64,000 bases of DNA from Paenibacillus sp. PK3_47 (GTDB taxonomy: Bacteria > Bacillota > Bacilli > Paenibacillales > Paenibacillaceae): the NCBI RefSeq assembly GCF_023520895.1, contig NZ_CP026029.1:5766001-5830000 (forward strand), read 5' to 3'. The notes under the pieces were generated by a model. That model was given only the letters and a program-made list of their open reading frames with translations, did no database searches and had not been told where the DNA came from. This document shows positions 32,613 through 42,149 of the stretch, one piece after another. Both the position numbers and the translations under genes were made by a program. Numbering within the stretch: the first letter of the stretch is position 1; the number at the start of each line of letters is the position of its first letter.

Positions 32613-33851
32613 TTGAGTCATAGAGTAGTTGTTACAGGAATGGGCGTAATAACGTCCCTGGGCAAGGATCTGGATACTTTCTGGGACAGCCTGATGAGCG
32701 GTAAATCCGGAGTATCTCTGGTGGATTCCTTTGATGTTAGTGATTACACCACGCGTATAGCGGCTTCGGTCAAGGAATTTGATGCGGAGGAGCGTTTTGG
32801 CCGCAAGGAAGCCCGCAAGATGGACCGGTTTGTACAGTTTGCAGTGGCAGCCGGCGAGGATGCGCTGAAGGACAGCAACCTTAAGATCGGTGAGAATATT
32901 GATGCAGAGCGGATCGGCGTATCTGTCGGCTCCGGTATCGGCGGACTGGGAACGTGGGAGGACAATCACAACCTGCTGCTTGAAAAAGGGCCAAAGCGGG
33001 TAAGCCCGTTCTTCATTCCGATGATGATAGCCAACATGGGCTCCGGACAGCTGTCGATTAACCTCGGCGCCAAAGGACCTAACACTACGACGGTTACAGC
33101 CTGTGCTACCGGAAGCCATTCCATTGGTGAATCTTTCCGGCTGATCCAGCGCGGTGACGCTGATGCGATGATCTGCGGCGGCTCGGAAGCTACCATCCGT
33201 CCGACAGGCATGGCAGGGTTCTGTGCAATGAGAGCGATGTCTACACGTAACGAGGAGCCTGAGAAGGCCAGCCGTCCGTTTGATGTTGACCGCGACGGTT
33301 TTGTAATGGGTGAAGGCGCCGGAATTCTGATTCTGGAGTCGCTGGAGCATGCCGAGAAGCGCGGAGCCAAGATTTATGCCGAGGTTATCGGCTACGGTCT
33401 TAGCGCAGACGCTCACCATATGACAGATCCGGACCCTGACGGCGCGGCGCGCTGTATGAAGATGGCGATCCGTGATGCGGGAATTAACCCTGAGGATATT
33501 GATTATATCAATGCTCACGGAACTTCCACGCCTGCAGGGGACAAATCGGAAACTACTGCTGTGAAAAAGGCACTGGGAGAGCATGCCTACAAGGTAGCCA
33601 TCAGCTCCACCAAGTCCATGACCGGTCACCTGCTCGGTGCAGCCGGCGGCGTAGAAGCGATTATTTGCGGTCTTTCCCTGCAAAAGGGCATGATTGCGCC
33701 GACGATTAATCTGGATAATCCTGATCCGGAATGCGATTTGGATTATGTCCCGAATGTGCCGCGCAAAGCGGAACTGAACATTGCAATGTCCAACTCCTTC
33801 GGGTTCGGAGGACATAACGCAACCGTTATTCTCAAAAAATTCAATCAGTAA
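32613..33851 (+). CDS. fabF: 3-oxoacyl-ACP synthase II (FabF)
   Basis: 412-aa condensing enzyme for chain elongation. Cys-His-His triad: VTACATGSHSIGE, INAHGTSTPAGDKSE, and STKSMTGHLLGAAGGVEA. C-terminus SNSFGFGGHNATVILKKF is diagnostic. TTG 32613 is proposed because GGGGTGA (32600-32606) lies 6 bases upstream and MSHRVVVTGMG fits the family; another TTG at 32607 is too close to the site. Stop followed by rnc after 12 bases. Confidence 0.94.
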   Translation: MSHRVVVTGMGVITSLGKDLDTFWDSLMSGKSGVSLVDSFDVSDYTTRIAASVKEFDAEERFGRKEARKMDRFVQFAVAAGEDALKDSNLKIGENIDAERIGVSVGSGIGGLGTWEDNHNLLLEKGPKRVSPFFIPMMIANMGSGQLSINLGAKGPNTTTVTACATGSHSIGESFRLIQRGDADAMICGGSEATIRPTGMAGFCAMRAMSTRNEEPEKASRPFDVDRDGFVMGEGAGILILESLEHAEKRGAKIYAEVIGYGLSADAHHMTDPDPDGAARCMKMAIRDAGINPEDIDYINAHGTSTPAGDKSETTAVKKALGEHAYKVAISSTKSMTGHLLGAAGGVEAIICGLSLQKGMIAPTINLDNPDPECDLDYVPNVPRKAELNIAMSNSFGFGGHNATVILKKFNQ

Positions 33852-33863
33852 GGGGACAGTGCG

Positions 33864-34568
33864 GTGAAAGGAGACCTGAAGCAGTTACAAAGTCAACTTC
33901 AAATCCAATTTCACGATCCTGTACTTCTGAAGCAGGCCTTTACCCATGCATCGTATGTGAATGAACACCGTTTCAACCAGCATCAGGACAACGAACGCCT
34001 GGAATTTCTGGGCGACGCTGTCCTGGAGCTTACGGTGTCTGAATACCTGTACAACCTGCTGCCTGACCGGCCGGAAGGTGAACTGACCAAGCTGCGGGCC
34101 GCAATTGTATGCGAGCCTTCACTGGTCAAGTTTGCCGAAAGCCTGGGCTTCGGCAAATATGTACTGCTGGGCAAAGGGGAAGAGCTTACGGGCGGCCGGA
34201 CACGGCCGGCACTGCTGGCCGATGTGTTCGAGTCCTTCGTGGGAGCGCTTTATCTCGATCAGGGTCTGGAAACAGCGCGGAAATTTCTTGACGACCATGT
34301 ATTTCCGCTGGTGGAGACGGACGGCAAGCTGCAAATGCAGATGAGCGACTTCAAGACAGAGCTTCAGGAGCTGATACAGCATCACGGCATGGGTACGCTG
34401 GAATACCGGATTATTGAAGAACGGGGACCGGCGCATGAGCGCGAATTCGTCTCTGAAGTATACATGGCGAACCGGTCACTCGGCAAAGGAACCGGCCGTT
34501 CCAAGAAGGAAGCGGAACAGCAGGCTGCCGCAGCGGCTCTGCTGCAGCTGAAGGAAGACGGCGCATAA
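33864..34568 (+). CDS. rnc: Ribonuclease III
   Basis: 234-aa double-strand-specific RNase that matures rRNA and processes mRNA. Signature NERLEFLGDAVLELTVSEYLY holds the metal-binding Glu/Asp; DVFESFVGALYLDQG holds the second catalytic Glu. The dsRNA-binding domain (about residues 160-230) ends in GRSKKEAEQQAAAAALLQLK. GTG start with AAGGGGACAG upstream. Followed by a strong terminator. Confidence 0.96.
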   Translation: MKGDLKQLQSQLQIQFHDPVLLKQAFTHASYVNEHRFNQHQDNERLEFLGDAVLELTVSEYLYNLLPDRPEGELTKLRAAIVCEPSLVKFAESLGFGKYVLLGKGEELTGGRTRPALLADVFESFVGALYLDQGLETARKFLDDHVFPLVETDGKLQMQMSDFKTELQELIQHHGMGTLEYRIIEERGPAHEREFVSEVYMANRSLGKGTGRSKKEAEQQAAAAALLQLKEDGA

Positions 34569-34607
34569 ATACGCGGATTTATATTAATTATGCAATGCAA
34601 GCGGAGG

Positions 34608-34667
34608 AGAGCAGCAATGGTCTGAATGCCGGCGTAAGGCGGAGGTCAGACTTTTGCTGCTCTTTTT
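34608..34667 (+). terminator. Terminator between rnc and smc
   Basis: AGAGCAGCAA (34608-34617) pairs with TTGCTGCTCT (34654-34663), followed by TTTTT. It separates the lipid/rnc transcript from smc-ftsY. Confidence 0.85.
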
Positions 34668-34752
34668 CGGACAAGATGCCAGGATGATGCAGCCGCTGCA
34701 CCGCAGTTATTATGAGGCTGAGGCGGCCGCTATTCTAGGCTTTTACACGCTA

Positions 34753-34761
34753 TGGTATAAT
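34753..34761 (+). promoter_or_regulatory. Extended -10 promoter before smc
   Basis: TG-n-TATAAT (34753-34761) is a good extended -10; no clear -35 hexamer. It lies 24 bases before the smc ATG. Confidence 0.65.
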
Positions 34762-34784
34762 GATTCAGAGGTGATAGGGCAGTT

Positions 34785-37700
34785 ATGTTTTTGAAACGGA
34801 TTGAATTAGCCGGCTTTAAATCTTTTGCTGACAAGACAGAGATGGAATTCGTACGCGGTATAACAGCAGTAGTCGGCCCGAATGGAAGCGGCAAGAGCAA
34901 TATCTCCGACGGAATCCGCTGGGTGCTCGGCGAACAGAGCGCCAAGTCGCTGCGCGGGGGCAAGATGGAGGATATCATTTTCGCCGGAAGCGATGCCCGT
35001 AAAGCCGTGAATTACGGTGAAGTTTCGTTAACCCTGGATAATGAGGATCATGTGCTGCCGCTGGATTTCAGTGAAGTCACAGTGACACGCCGGGTCCACC
35101 GCAGCGGGGAAAGTGAATATCTGATCAACAAGCAGGCCTGCCGTCTGAAGGATATCACGGAGCTGTTCATGGATACCGGTATCGGCCGTGAGGCATATTC
35201 GATCATCGGGCAGGGCCGCATAGAAGAAATTTTGAGTACACGTTCTGAGGACCGGCGCGGTATTTTTGAAGAGGCCTCGGGGATTGTCAAATATAAATCA
35301 CGGAAGAAGGACGCGGGGCGCAAGCTGGATGAAACGGAGCAGAATTTGCTGCGGATCCACGATCTGCTTAGTGAACTGGAGGATCAGGTCGGTCCGCTGA
35401 AGGATCAGTCGGAAAAAGCTGCCCGTTACAAGGAGCTGCGTGAACAGCTCAAGCACCTGGAGATTTCCGTATACGTGCACCAGATTGAAGGGATACATAC
35501 GGCCTGGAAGGAAGGCAATGCCCGTCTGGAAACTCTGCAGGTCGAGCAGCTTGAGCTTTCAACTGTAGTATCAGCACATGATGCCAAGCTGGAGAGCGGC
35601 CGTTCAGAGCTGAGGACGCTGGAAGAGCAGATTGAGAAGCTTCAGGGAGAGCTGCTGCGGTACAGCGAAGCCAATGAGAAGAGCGAAGGCTACGGCGAAG
35701 TGCTTAAGGAGCGCAAACGCAATCTGGAAAGCAACCGGGAGCAGCTGCTGCTCACTTTAGGTTCTGTAGGTGAGCGTTCGGCTGACCGCCAGCGGGAGCT
35801 TGCGGAGCTGGAGCATAAGCTGAAGCAGACGCGGGAAGCCCTGGAGGAGCTGCGGAGACAGATTACGGATGAGGAAGCACGGCTGGAAGGTGTAACCGGC
35901 GGAATCAGCCAAAGCAAGGAAGAGAAGCTGAAAAGCTCCCTGCTGGAGCTGATGAACCTCATGGCGCAGGCGCGTAATGAGATCCGCTATGCGGACCAGC
36001 AGAAGGAGGCGCTGGAGCGGCGGATGAGCCGCAGCCAGGAGGAGAGCGGCAAATGGCTTGCCCGTCTGGAAGAATTGACTTCAGCGCAAAAAGGCCTGAA
36101 GGATAAAATTGCTGCGCTGGGTAATGAAATCAGCAAGCTTAGAAATGCTTATATTACCGAGAGCGAGCAGACAAGCAAACGCCAGAAGCTGCTTGAGGAG
36201 ACACAATCCGGACTCCGCAAATGGGAACAGAAGCGTGAAGCCCAGGTGTCCCGGCATGAGACGATGAAGGAAATGCAGGATGATTTTGACGGCTTCATGC
36301 TTGGCGTCAAGGAAGTTCTCAAAGGCGCCCGCAAGGGTCAGCTGAGCGGTGTCCATGGTGCTGTCGCGGAGCTGATATCCGTTCCTGAAAGATTGGAAAT
36401 GGCTGTGGAGACGGCTATGGGGGCATCACTGCAGCATGTCGTTATGGATAATGAAGCGGTATCCAGACAGGCGATCTCATTCCTGAAGCAGCGCCAGCTG
36501 GGACGGGCAACCTTCCTGCCGCTGGACGTCATCCGTCCGCGACAGATTACCGGCAGCGACCGGAGCATGGTGGAAGGTGCAGATGGTTTTGTCGGTATCG
36601 GCTCGGAGCTGGTAGGCTACGAGGAGAAATACGCAAACATCGTCGGCAGTCTGCTCGGTAATGTAGTCATTGCGGAAAGTCTGGAGCAGGCCAACCGGAT
36701 TGCGGCGAAATGCCAATACCGCTACCGGGTCGTTACTCTGGAAGGCGATGTGGTCAACGCAGGCGGTTCAATGACCGGGGGCAGTCAGCATAAGAAGAAC
36801 AACAGCCTGCTGAGCCGCAAACGCCAGCTCGACCAGCTGTTTGGCGAGATTGAGGAAAGTGAGCGGCAGATCAGCAAGCTGAAGCAAGGCATGAGCCGCC
36901 TGCGTGAAGAGCAGGAGAATGCGTCACAGAAGCTGGAGCAGCTGCGTCATGACGGTGATGAGAAGCGCATGGAGGAGCAGCGTGTCTCCGGCGATCTTAA
37001 GCAGCTTGAACAGGAACTGCGCCATGTGCAGGAGCAGGTGGAAGGCGCGGGTGCGGAGCGCAGCGGTTTTGAGAGCGAGGTGCGCGGTCTGGAAGAGAGC
37101 CGCAATCAGGCTGTCTCCGAGCTTGCCCGGCTGGAAAAGGAAGAAAAGGACGCCCACGAGGCGATCCGGAGTGCAGAGTCTGAGCGTAAAGCAAGCGAGA
37201 ACGCGAAAGAAGAGCTGCAGGGCAAGCTGACGGGTATGAAAGTGTCTGAAGGCAAGCTGGATCAGGAGATATTCTCGCTGGAAGAGCAGCTTCGCCGGAT
37301 GAGACAGGACGCCGGTTCACAGGACAAGGAGCTGCGCCAGAACCGGAATCTGCTGATGACAATCGAGCAGGATCTGGAAGAGAATGCCCGCGAAGCGGTG
37401 AAGCAGAAGGAAGACCTGAACAGCTACCGGCTGAAGAAGGAAGAAGCCTCAAGCAAGCTTGACCTTGCCCGTGCAGACCGGGCCGCGCTGACCCGCAAGC
37501 TGGAGCTGGCGGAAGGCGAGACCAAGGATCAGCGGCAGGCGCTGAGATCAGTGGAGGACAAGCTCCGCTCTACGGAGGTAGCGGTAGGCCGGCTTGATGT
37601 GGAGCTGGATAACATTCTCCGCAAGCTGAGCGATGATTATGAGCTGAGCTACGAGCTGGCGAAGCAGCGGTATCCGGTTCCTGAAGATGTGCCGGCAGCC

Positions 37701-38354
37701 CAGCTTGAGGTACAGTGGCTGAAGCGCAGCATTTCTGCGCTCGGAGAGGTGAATCTGGGTGCGATTGAGGAATATCAGCGTGTACATGAACGTTTCACCT
37801 TCCTCAGCGGACAGAAGGACGACCTGGTTGAAGCCAAAACCACCCTCTATCATGTCATTCATGAGATGGAGGAGGAAATGTCCAAACGCTTTAAGCAGAC
37901 CTTTGATGCGATCCGCCGGGAGTTCGGCACAGTCTTCACCAAGCTGTTCGGCGGCGGGCGTGCAGATCTGCAGCTGCTGGATCCTGAACATCTGCTCGAT
38001 ACAGGAATTGATATCGTGGCCCAGCCGCCAGGCAAAAAGCTGCAGAACCTCCAGCTGCTATCCGGCGGAGAGCGGGCACTGACTGCTATGGCACTGCTGT
38101 TCGCGATTTTGCAGGTCAAACCGGTTCCATTCTGTGTGCTTGATGAGGTTGAAGCGGCGCTGGATGAAGCCAATGTGGTGCGGTTCGCCCAATATTTGCG
38201 CGAATTCTCGGAACAGACACAGTTTATCGTAGTTACACACCGTAAGGGCACGATGGAAGAAGCGGATGTTCTGTACGGAGTCACGATGGAGGAGGGCGGC
38301 GTATCCAAGCTGGTCTCTGTCCGTCTGGAAGACGAGGAAGCGGAGATTGCCTGA
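34785..38354 (+). CDS. smc: Chromosome segregation protein SMC
   Basis: 1189-aa condensin ATPase that folds and separates chromosomes. Walker A GPNGSGKSN (residues 31-39), long coiled coils (about 170-500 and 690-1010) with heptads, a hinge in between (GVHGAVAELISVPERLEMAVETAMGASLQHVV), C-terminal signature LSGGERALTAMALLFAI and Walker B PFCVLDEVEAALDEANV, and a D-loop/H-loop end (THRKGTMEEADVLYGVTMEE). Length is usual for the family. It forms a transcript with ftsY, 115 bases downstream. Confidence 0.97.
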   Translation: MFLKRIELAGFKSFADKTEMEFVRGITAVVGPNGSGKSNISDGIRWVLGEQSAKSLRGGKMEDIIFAGSDARKAVNYGEVSLTLDNEDHVLPLDFSEVTVTRRVHRSGESEYLINKQACRLKDITELFMDTGIGREAYSIIGQGRIEEILSTRSEDRRGIFEEASGIVKYKSRKKDAGRKLDETEQNLLRIHDLLSELEDQVGPLKDQSEKAARYKELREQLKHLEISVYVHQIEGIHTAWKEGNARLETLQVEQLELSTVVSAHDAKLESGRSELRTLEEQIEKLQGELLRYSEANEKSEGYGEVLKERKRNLESNREQLLLTLGSVGERSADRQRELAELEHKLKQTREALEELRRQITDEEARLEGVTGGISQSKEEKLKSSLLELMNLMAQARNEIRYADQQKEALERRMSRSQEESGKWLARLEELTSAQKGLKDKIAALGNEISKLRNAYITESEQTSKRQKLLEETQSGLRKWEQKREAQVSRHETMKEMQDDFDGFMLGVKEVLKGARKGQLSGVHGAVAELISVPERLEMAVETAMGASLQHVVMDNEAVSRQAISFLKQRQLGRATFLPLDVIRPRQITGSDRSMVEGADGFVGIGSELVGYEEKYANIVGSLLGNVVIAESLEQANRIAAKCQYRYRVVTLEGDVVNAGGSMTGGSQHKKNNSLLSRKRQLDQLFGEIEESERQISKLKQGMSRLREEQENASQKLEQLRHDGDEKRMEEQRVSGDLKQLEQELRHVQEQVEGAGAERSGFESEVRGLEESRNQAVSELARLEKEEKDAHEAIRSAESERKASENAKEELQGKLTGMKVSEGKLDQEIFSLEEQLRRMRQDAGSQDKELRQNRNLLMTIEQDLEENAREAVKQKEDLNSYRLKKEEASSKLDLARADRAALTRKLELAEGETKDQRQALRSVEDKLRSTEVAVGRLDVELDNILRKLSDDYELSYELAKQRYPVPEDVPAAQLEVQWLKRSISALGEVNLGAIEEYQRVHERFTFLSGQKDDLVEAKTTLYHVIHEMEEEMSKRFKQTFDAIRREFGTVFTKLFGGGRADLQLLDPEHLLDTGIDIVAQPPGKKLQNLQLLSGGERALTAMALLFAILQVKPVPFCVLDEVEAALDEANVVRFAQYLREFSEQTQFIVVTHRKGTMEEADVLYGVTMEEGGVSKLVSVRLEDEEAEIA

Positions 38355-38469
38355 CCTTGACCCATTGGTGGTTAGCAGAATATGCCGGAACTTGAAATAA
38401 GACGGCCTGCAAGTGAAGATAGCATAGAGCTTGCACCGATTACCGGAATGTAAAATAAGGAGGAATATC

Positions 38470-39468
38470 ATGAGCTTTTTCAAAAAATTAAAAGAAAGCA
38501 TTTCCGGCAAAACCGAAAGTGTAACCAAAAGCTTCCGCGATGGTCTGGAGAAGACCCGCAAAGGATTTGTTGAAAAGGTATCCGACCTGATCATCCGCCG
38601 CAAAAAAATTGACGAAGAGTTCTATGAGGAGCTTGAGGAAATTCTGATCGGTGCCGATGTGGGCGTAAATACAGTAATGGATCTGGTGGAAGAGCTGCGC
38701 GCCGAAGTGAAAAAACAGCGGATTGAAGATGCAGCCGAGCTGCAGCCGATTCTATCCCGTAAGCTGATGGAGCTGCTGCGCGGTGATGATGACAGCACGC
38801 TCCGCGAGAATCCGGACGGCATCACAGTTATCCTGTTCGTAGGTGTGAACGGGGTCGGCAAGACCACTACCATCGGCAAGCTGGCACACCGATACAAACA
38901 GGAAGGCAAAAAAGTTCTGCTCGCCGCTGGCGATACCTTCCGTGCAGGAGCGATCGAGCAGCTTGAGGTGTGGGGACAGCGTGCCGGTGTAGACGTGATT
39001 AAGCAGCAGGCGGGATCTGACCCGGCCGCGGTCATGTATGATGCAGTACAGGCTGCCAAACAGCGGAACGTGGACATTTTGATCTGCGATACAGCTGGAA
39101 GACTGCAGAACAAGACGAACCTGATGGAAGAGCTGAACAAAATCTTCCGTGTCATTCAGCGTGAAATTCCGAGTGCACCTCATGAGGTGCTGATGGTCCT
39201 TGACGCGACGACAGGGCAGAATGCTCTGACTCAGGCCAAGCTGTTTGGCGAGAAAAGCGGAGTGACCGGTCTTGTGCTGACCAAACTTGACGGCACGGCC
39301 AAGGGCGGTATTGTGGTGGCTATCCGCCAGGAAATGAACCTGCCCGTCAAGCTTGTAGGACTCGGCGAGAAGATGGAGGACCTGCAGCAATTTGATTCCG
39401 AACAGTTCGTGCATGCGCTGTTTGCCGGATTAATTACCGAGGAAGCAGAGAAGGAAGAGCAAGCCTAG
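38470..39468 (+). CDS. ftsY: Signal recognition particle receptor FtsY
   Basis: 332-aa SRP receptor GTPase targeting ribosomes to the membrane. NG-domain motifs: G1 GVNGVGKTTTIGKLA, G2 AAGDTFRAGAIEQL, G3 ICDTAGRLQNK, G4 TKLDGTAKGG, closing with GLGEKMEDLQQFD. The N-terminal A-domain is short (about 25 residues, basic), as in Firmicutes. ATG 38470 has AAGGAGG 8 bases upstream. Confidence 0.97.
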   Translation: MSFFKKLKESISGKTESVTKSFRDGLEKTRKGFVEKVSDLIIRRKKIDEEFYEELEEILIGADVGVNTVMDLVEELRAEVKKQRIEDAAELQPILSRKLMELLRGDDDSTLRENPDGITVILFVGVNGVGKTTTIGKLAHRYKQEGKKVLLAAGDTFRAGAIEQLEVWGQRAGVDVIKQQAGSDPAAVMYDAVQAAKQRNVDILICDTAGRLQNKTNLMEELNKIFRVIQREIPSAPHEVLMVLDATTGQNALTQAKLFGEKSGVTGLVLTKLDGTAKGGIVVAIRQEMNLPVKLVGLGEKMEDLQQFDSEQFVHALFAGLITEEAEKEEQA

Positions 39469-39512
39469 AAAGCAGCAGGTGCCTGTCGGCAGGCACAATG
39501 CAGCTTAATATG

Positions 39513-39549
39513 AAACCCGGAAGAACAGATTATGTTCCTCCGGGTTTTT
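39513..39549 (+). terminator. Terminator after ftsY
   Basis: AACCCGG (39514-39520) pairs with CCGGGTT (39540-39546), ending in TTTTT; an extra GAACA/TGTTC inner stem adds stability. A second hairpin GTGCC/GGCAC precedes it at about 39480. Confidence 0.88.
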
Positions 39550-39603
39550 GCTGCTGTTAAGGTGGAGTCGGCATTCGGTGTGAGAAGAGCGGGAGTGATG
39601 CCG

Positions 39604-40170
39604 GCCGGAATGAACGGGAAAAGTCCCGTTGAATTCGGAGGAATCAGGCTTTTGGCTGAAATGAACGGGAGAAGTCCCGTTAATATTGCAGGAGTCGGGT
39701 ATTTGGCTGGAATGAACGGGAAAAGTCCCGTTGAATTCGGAGAAATCAGGCTTTTGGCTGAAATGAACGGGAAAAGTCCCGTTGAATTCGCAGAAACCAG
39801 GCAGAAAACAGGCCCAAAGGTGAAATGAGAAGCACAAATACCATCGAATCTGCAGAAATCAGCCAGAATGGTGAAATGAGAGGCACATATACCTCAGAAT
39901 CGTCAGAAACCAGCCAGAATGGTGAAATGAGAGGCACATATACCTCCGAATCGTCAGAAACCAGCTAGAAGGGTGTAATGAGAGGCACATATACCTCAGA
40001 ATCCGCACAAAACAGCCAGGTAGGTGAAATGAGAAGCACATATACCTCAGAATCGTCAGAAACCAGCCAGAATGGTGAAATGAGAGGCACATATACCTCA
40101 GAATCCGCAGAAATCAGCAACCAAGGTGAAATGAAAAGCACAAATACTTCCGCATTGCAAAGATCCGCCT
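39604..40170. repeat. Tandem 51-bp repeat array, two related families
   Basis: Eleven tandem units. Four A-type units (marker AACGGGA at 39613, 39664, 39715, 39766) are exactly 51 bases apart; seven B-type units (ATGA at 39825, 39876, 39927, 39978, 40029, 40080, 40131) are also exactly 51 bases apart. The A-B step is 62. All share a GAAATGA start and a GAAAnCAG block. A-units contain a 7-bp hairpin AACGGGA-n4-TCCCGTT; four of the B-units contain GAGG-n8-CCTC at the same place. Since 51 is a multiple of 3, long frames stay open on both strands (for example ..GEMRGTYTSES.. or ..SEFNGTFPVHF..), but no ribosome site precedes any, so coding is doubtful. Confidence 0.85.
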
Positions 40171-40615
40171 CAATAGCCAGTTCTAGTGCCAAAGCAGGGC
40201 ATACTGCTCAAGCAGAACTTTATAAGCCGGACCGGCAGTTCCCCCGTACATTTTCCCCCGCATCCTTCCGCACATTTTAATAGAAGAAACAGAATCTACC
40301 CAAACCAGCAAATCTATATAAATATATCAATATATGAAAAATTCATAATAGTACTGCTTGTCAGCACACCTGCATACAATGCTAGGAGTCACTCACTTTC
40401 AGCTCCCGAATGCTACACTGCCGAGAAAGGAAGCGATTACAATTATGCGGGATGGTTCATAAACTCCATTTTGCTGTTATATATATTGACACGGATATTA
40501 TCATTTACGTATTATGAGAGTATATTTTAATAATGTTAATAAAAAATCATTCAAATTTTAGCTTTGTTGTTAACAAATGTGACGCATTTATATTGATCCG
40601 AAAGGAGTCGGGCTT

Positions 40616-42079
40616 ATGTCCAAACTTGATCCTCTGCCCGGTCTGTCTCCGTATCCGCTGGAGCATTTTTATGATGAAATGTATGCCGATGAACGGAACA
40701 TCCGGTCTCACTACAAGCATGTTAACCGCATGTTTTCCGGGATGAGTCCCGAAGGGCTGCAGAGCAAGCAGAAATTGATGCAGCGCCGGATGATGGAAGA
40801 AGGAATTACTTTTACACTGTATAACCCGGCACAGGATCACCCGATGGAGCGGACGATACCCTTTGATATGATTCCGCGGATCATTCCCAAAGGGGAATGG
40901 GAACGGCTTGAAGCAGGTATTGTCCAGCGGATCACGGCACTTAATTTGTTCATCCACGATATTTATCATGAGCAGTACATTGTCAAAGACGGGATCGTCC
41001 CGAGGCGCATGATCGTATCCAACTGTTATTTCCGTCCTGAGATGGCCGGATTGCGCGTACCGGGAGGGGCTTATATTACAACATCCGGTATCGATCTGAT
41101 CCGCCATCATGACGGGGAGTATTACGTGCTGGAGGACAATTTGCGGACACCGTCAGGGTTCTCTTATCTTTTCAAAGGAAGATCACTGATGAATCAGTTG
41201 TTTCCCGAATTGGCCTTTGCCAGCTCTATCCGCGATGTGGATCACAGTCTCAACCGGTTCCTGTCTGTACTGCGCAGCCTGTCGCCTTCCAGAACCAAAG
41301 ATCCGGTGATTGCCCTTCTCACACCCGGTGAATACAATTCAGCGTATTACGAGCATGCTTTTCTGGCGCAGCAGATGGGGATCCATCTTGTGGAAGGCCG
41401 GGATCTCGTGGCCAAGGACCATAAAATTTACCTCAAGGTAATGAACGGGCTGCGCAGAGTGGATGTGCTGTACCGGCGTCTGGATGATGATTTTATTGAT
41501 CCGCTCGCTTTTCAGCCGAATTCGCTGCTTGGAGTGGCGGGTCTGATGAATGCTTACCGGGCAGGAAATATCGCGATTGCCAATGCTCCGGGAACAGGTG
41601 TAGCTGACGATAAAGCCATGTACGTCTACGTTCCTGATATGATCCGTTATTATCTTAATGAAGAGCCGATTCTTGGCAATGTGCCTACGTATTTACTGTC
41701 CCGTCCGCAGGAACGCCAATATGTGCTGGATAATCTGGCCGGGATGGTGGTCAAGGAGACCTCTTTGTCCGGCGGTTACGGAATGCTGATCGGCAGCGAA
41801 GCAACCAAGGAGGAGCTGAACGAATTCCGGCTCAAAATCCTTGCTGATCCGGGGCGTTATATCGCCCAGCCGATCATGTCGCTGTCAAGAGCACCGGTGT
41901 TGACGGGTGACACGATGTCCCCGCGCCATATTGATCTCCGGGCATTTGTACTGATGGGGGCAGACCGCAAACCGCATGTTATACCCGGAGGTCTGACGCG
42001 GGTTGCCATGAAGGAAGGCTCACTGGTTGTAAATTCTTCGCAGGGCGGTGGGGTCAAGGATACTTGGGTGATGGCATAG
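40616..42079 (+). CDS. Circularly permuted ATP-grasp type 2 protein
   Basis: 487-aa protein of the circularly permuted ATP-grasp family, predicted to form amide bonds on a peptide using ATP. Blocks include FNLFIHDIYHEQ-like ALNLFIHDIYHEQYIVKDGIVP, YVLEDNLRTPSGFSYLFKGR, a long GYGMLIGSEATKEEL loop, RYIAQPIMSLSRAPVL, PRHIDLRAFVLMG and PGGLTRVAMKEGSLVVNSSQGGGVKDTWV. Good ribosome site (GAAAGGAG). It is followed by an alpha-E protein and a transglutaminase, a three-gene set seen in many bacteria; the product is not established. Confidence 0.9.
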   Translation: MSKLDPLPGLSPYPLEHFYDEMYADERNIRSHYKHVNRMFSGMSPEGLQSKQKLMQRRMMEEGITFTLYNPAQDHPMERTIPFDMIPRIIPKGEWERLEAGIVQRITALNLFIHDIYHEQYIVKDGIVPRRMIVSNCYFRPEMAGLRVPGGAYITTSGIDLIRHHDGEYYVLEDNLRTPSGFSYLFKGRSLMNQLFPELAFASSIRDVDHSLNRFLSVLRSLSPSRTKDPVIALLTPGEYNSAYYEHAFLAQQMGIHLVEGRDLVAKDHKIYLKVMNGLRRVDVLYRRLDDDFIDPLAFQPNSLLGVAGLMNAYRAGNIAIANAPGTGVADDKAMYVYVPDMIRYYLNEEPILGNVPTYLLSRPQERQYVLDNLAGMVVKETSLSGGYGMLIGSEATKEELNEFRLKILADPGRYIAQPIMSLSRAPVLTGDTMSPRHIDLRAFVLMGADRKPHVIPGGLTRVAMKEGSLVVNSSQGGGVKDTWVMA

Positions 42080-42149
42080 AAGGTTTGCATACCAAATCCC
42101 GATTTAATAACAGGATGGCATCAATACGTTGGGTGAAGGGGTGGCTAGG

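Larger units (their letters stand above)
39469..40615. other. 1.1-kb intergenic region ftsY to ATP-grasp operon
   Basis: Contains the ftsY terminator, the 51-bp repeat array, then about 440 AT-rich bases. The AT-rich part has the 15-base dyad TATGAA-AAA-TTCATA (40333-40347). A short frame at 40186-40530 has no ribosome site. No gene is called. Confidence 0.7.

Noticed and set aside
32592..33815. 407-aa minus-strand ORF opposite fabF
   Set aside because: Mirror of the conserved fabF frame; no family features.
39604..40170. CRISPR array
   Set aside because: Units are contiguous with no unique spacers, and no cas gene is in the window.
39505..40280. Repeat-encoded proteins on either strand (ORFs of 75-115 aa)
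   Set aside because: Frames stay open only because the period is 51 (multiple of 3); no ribosome site or consistent start.
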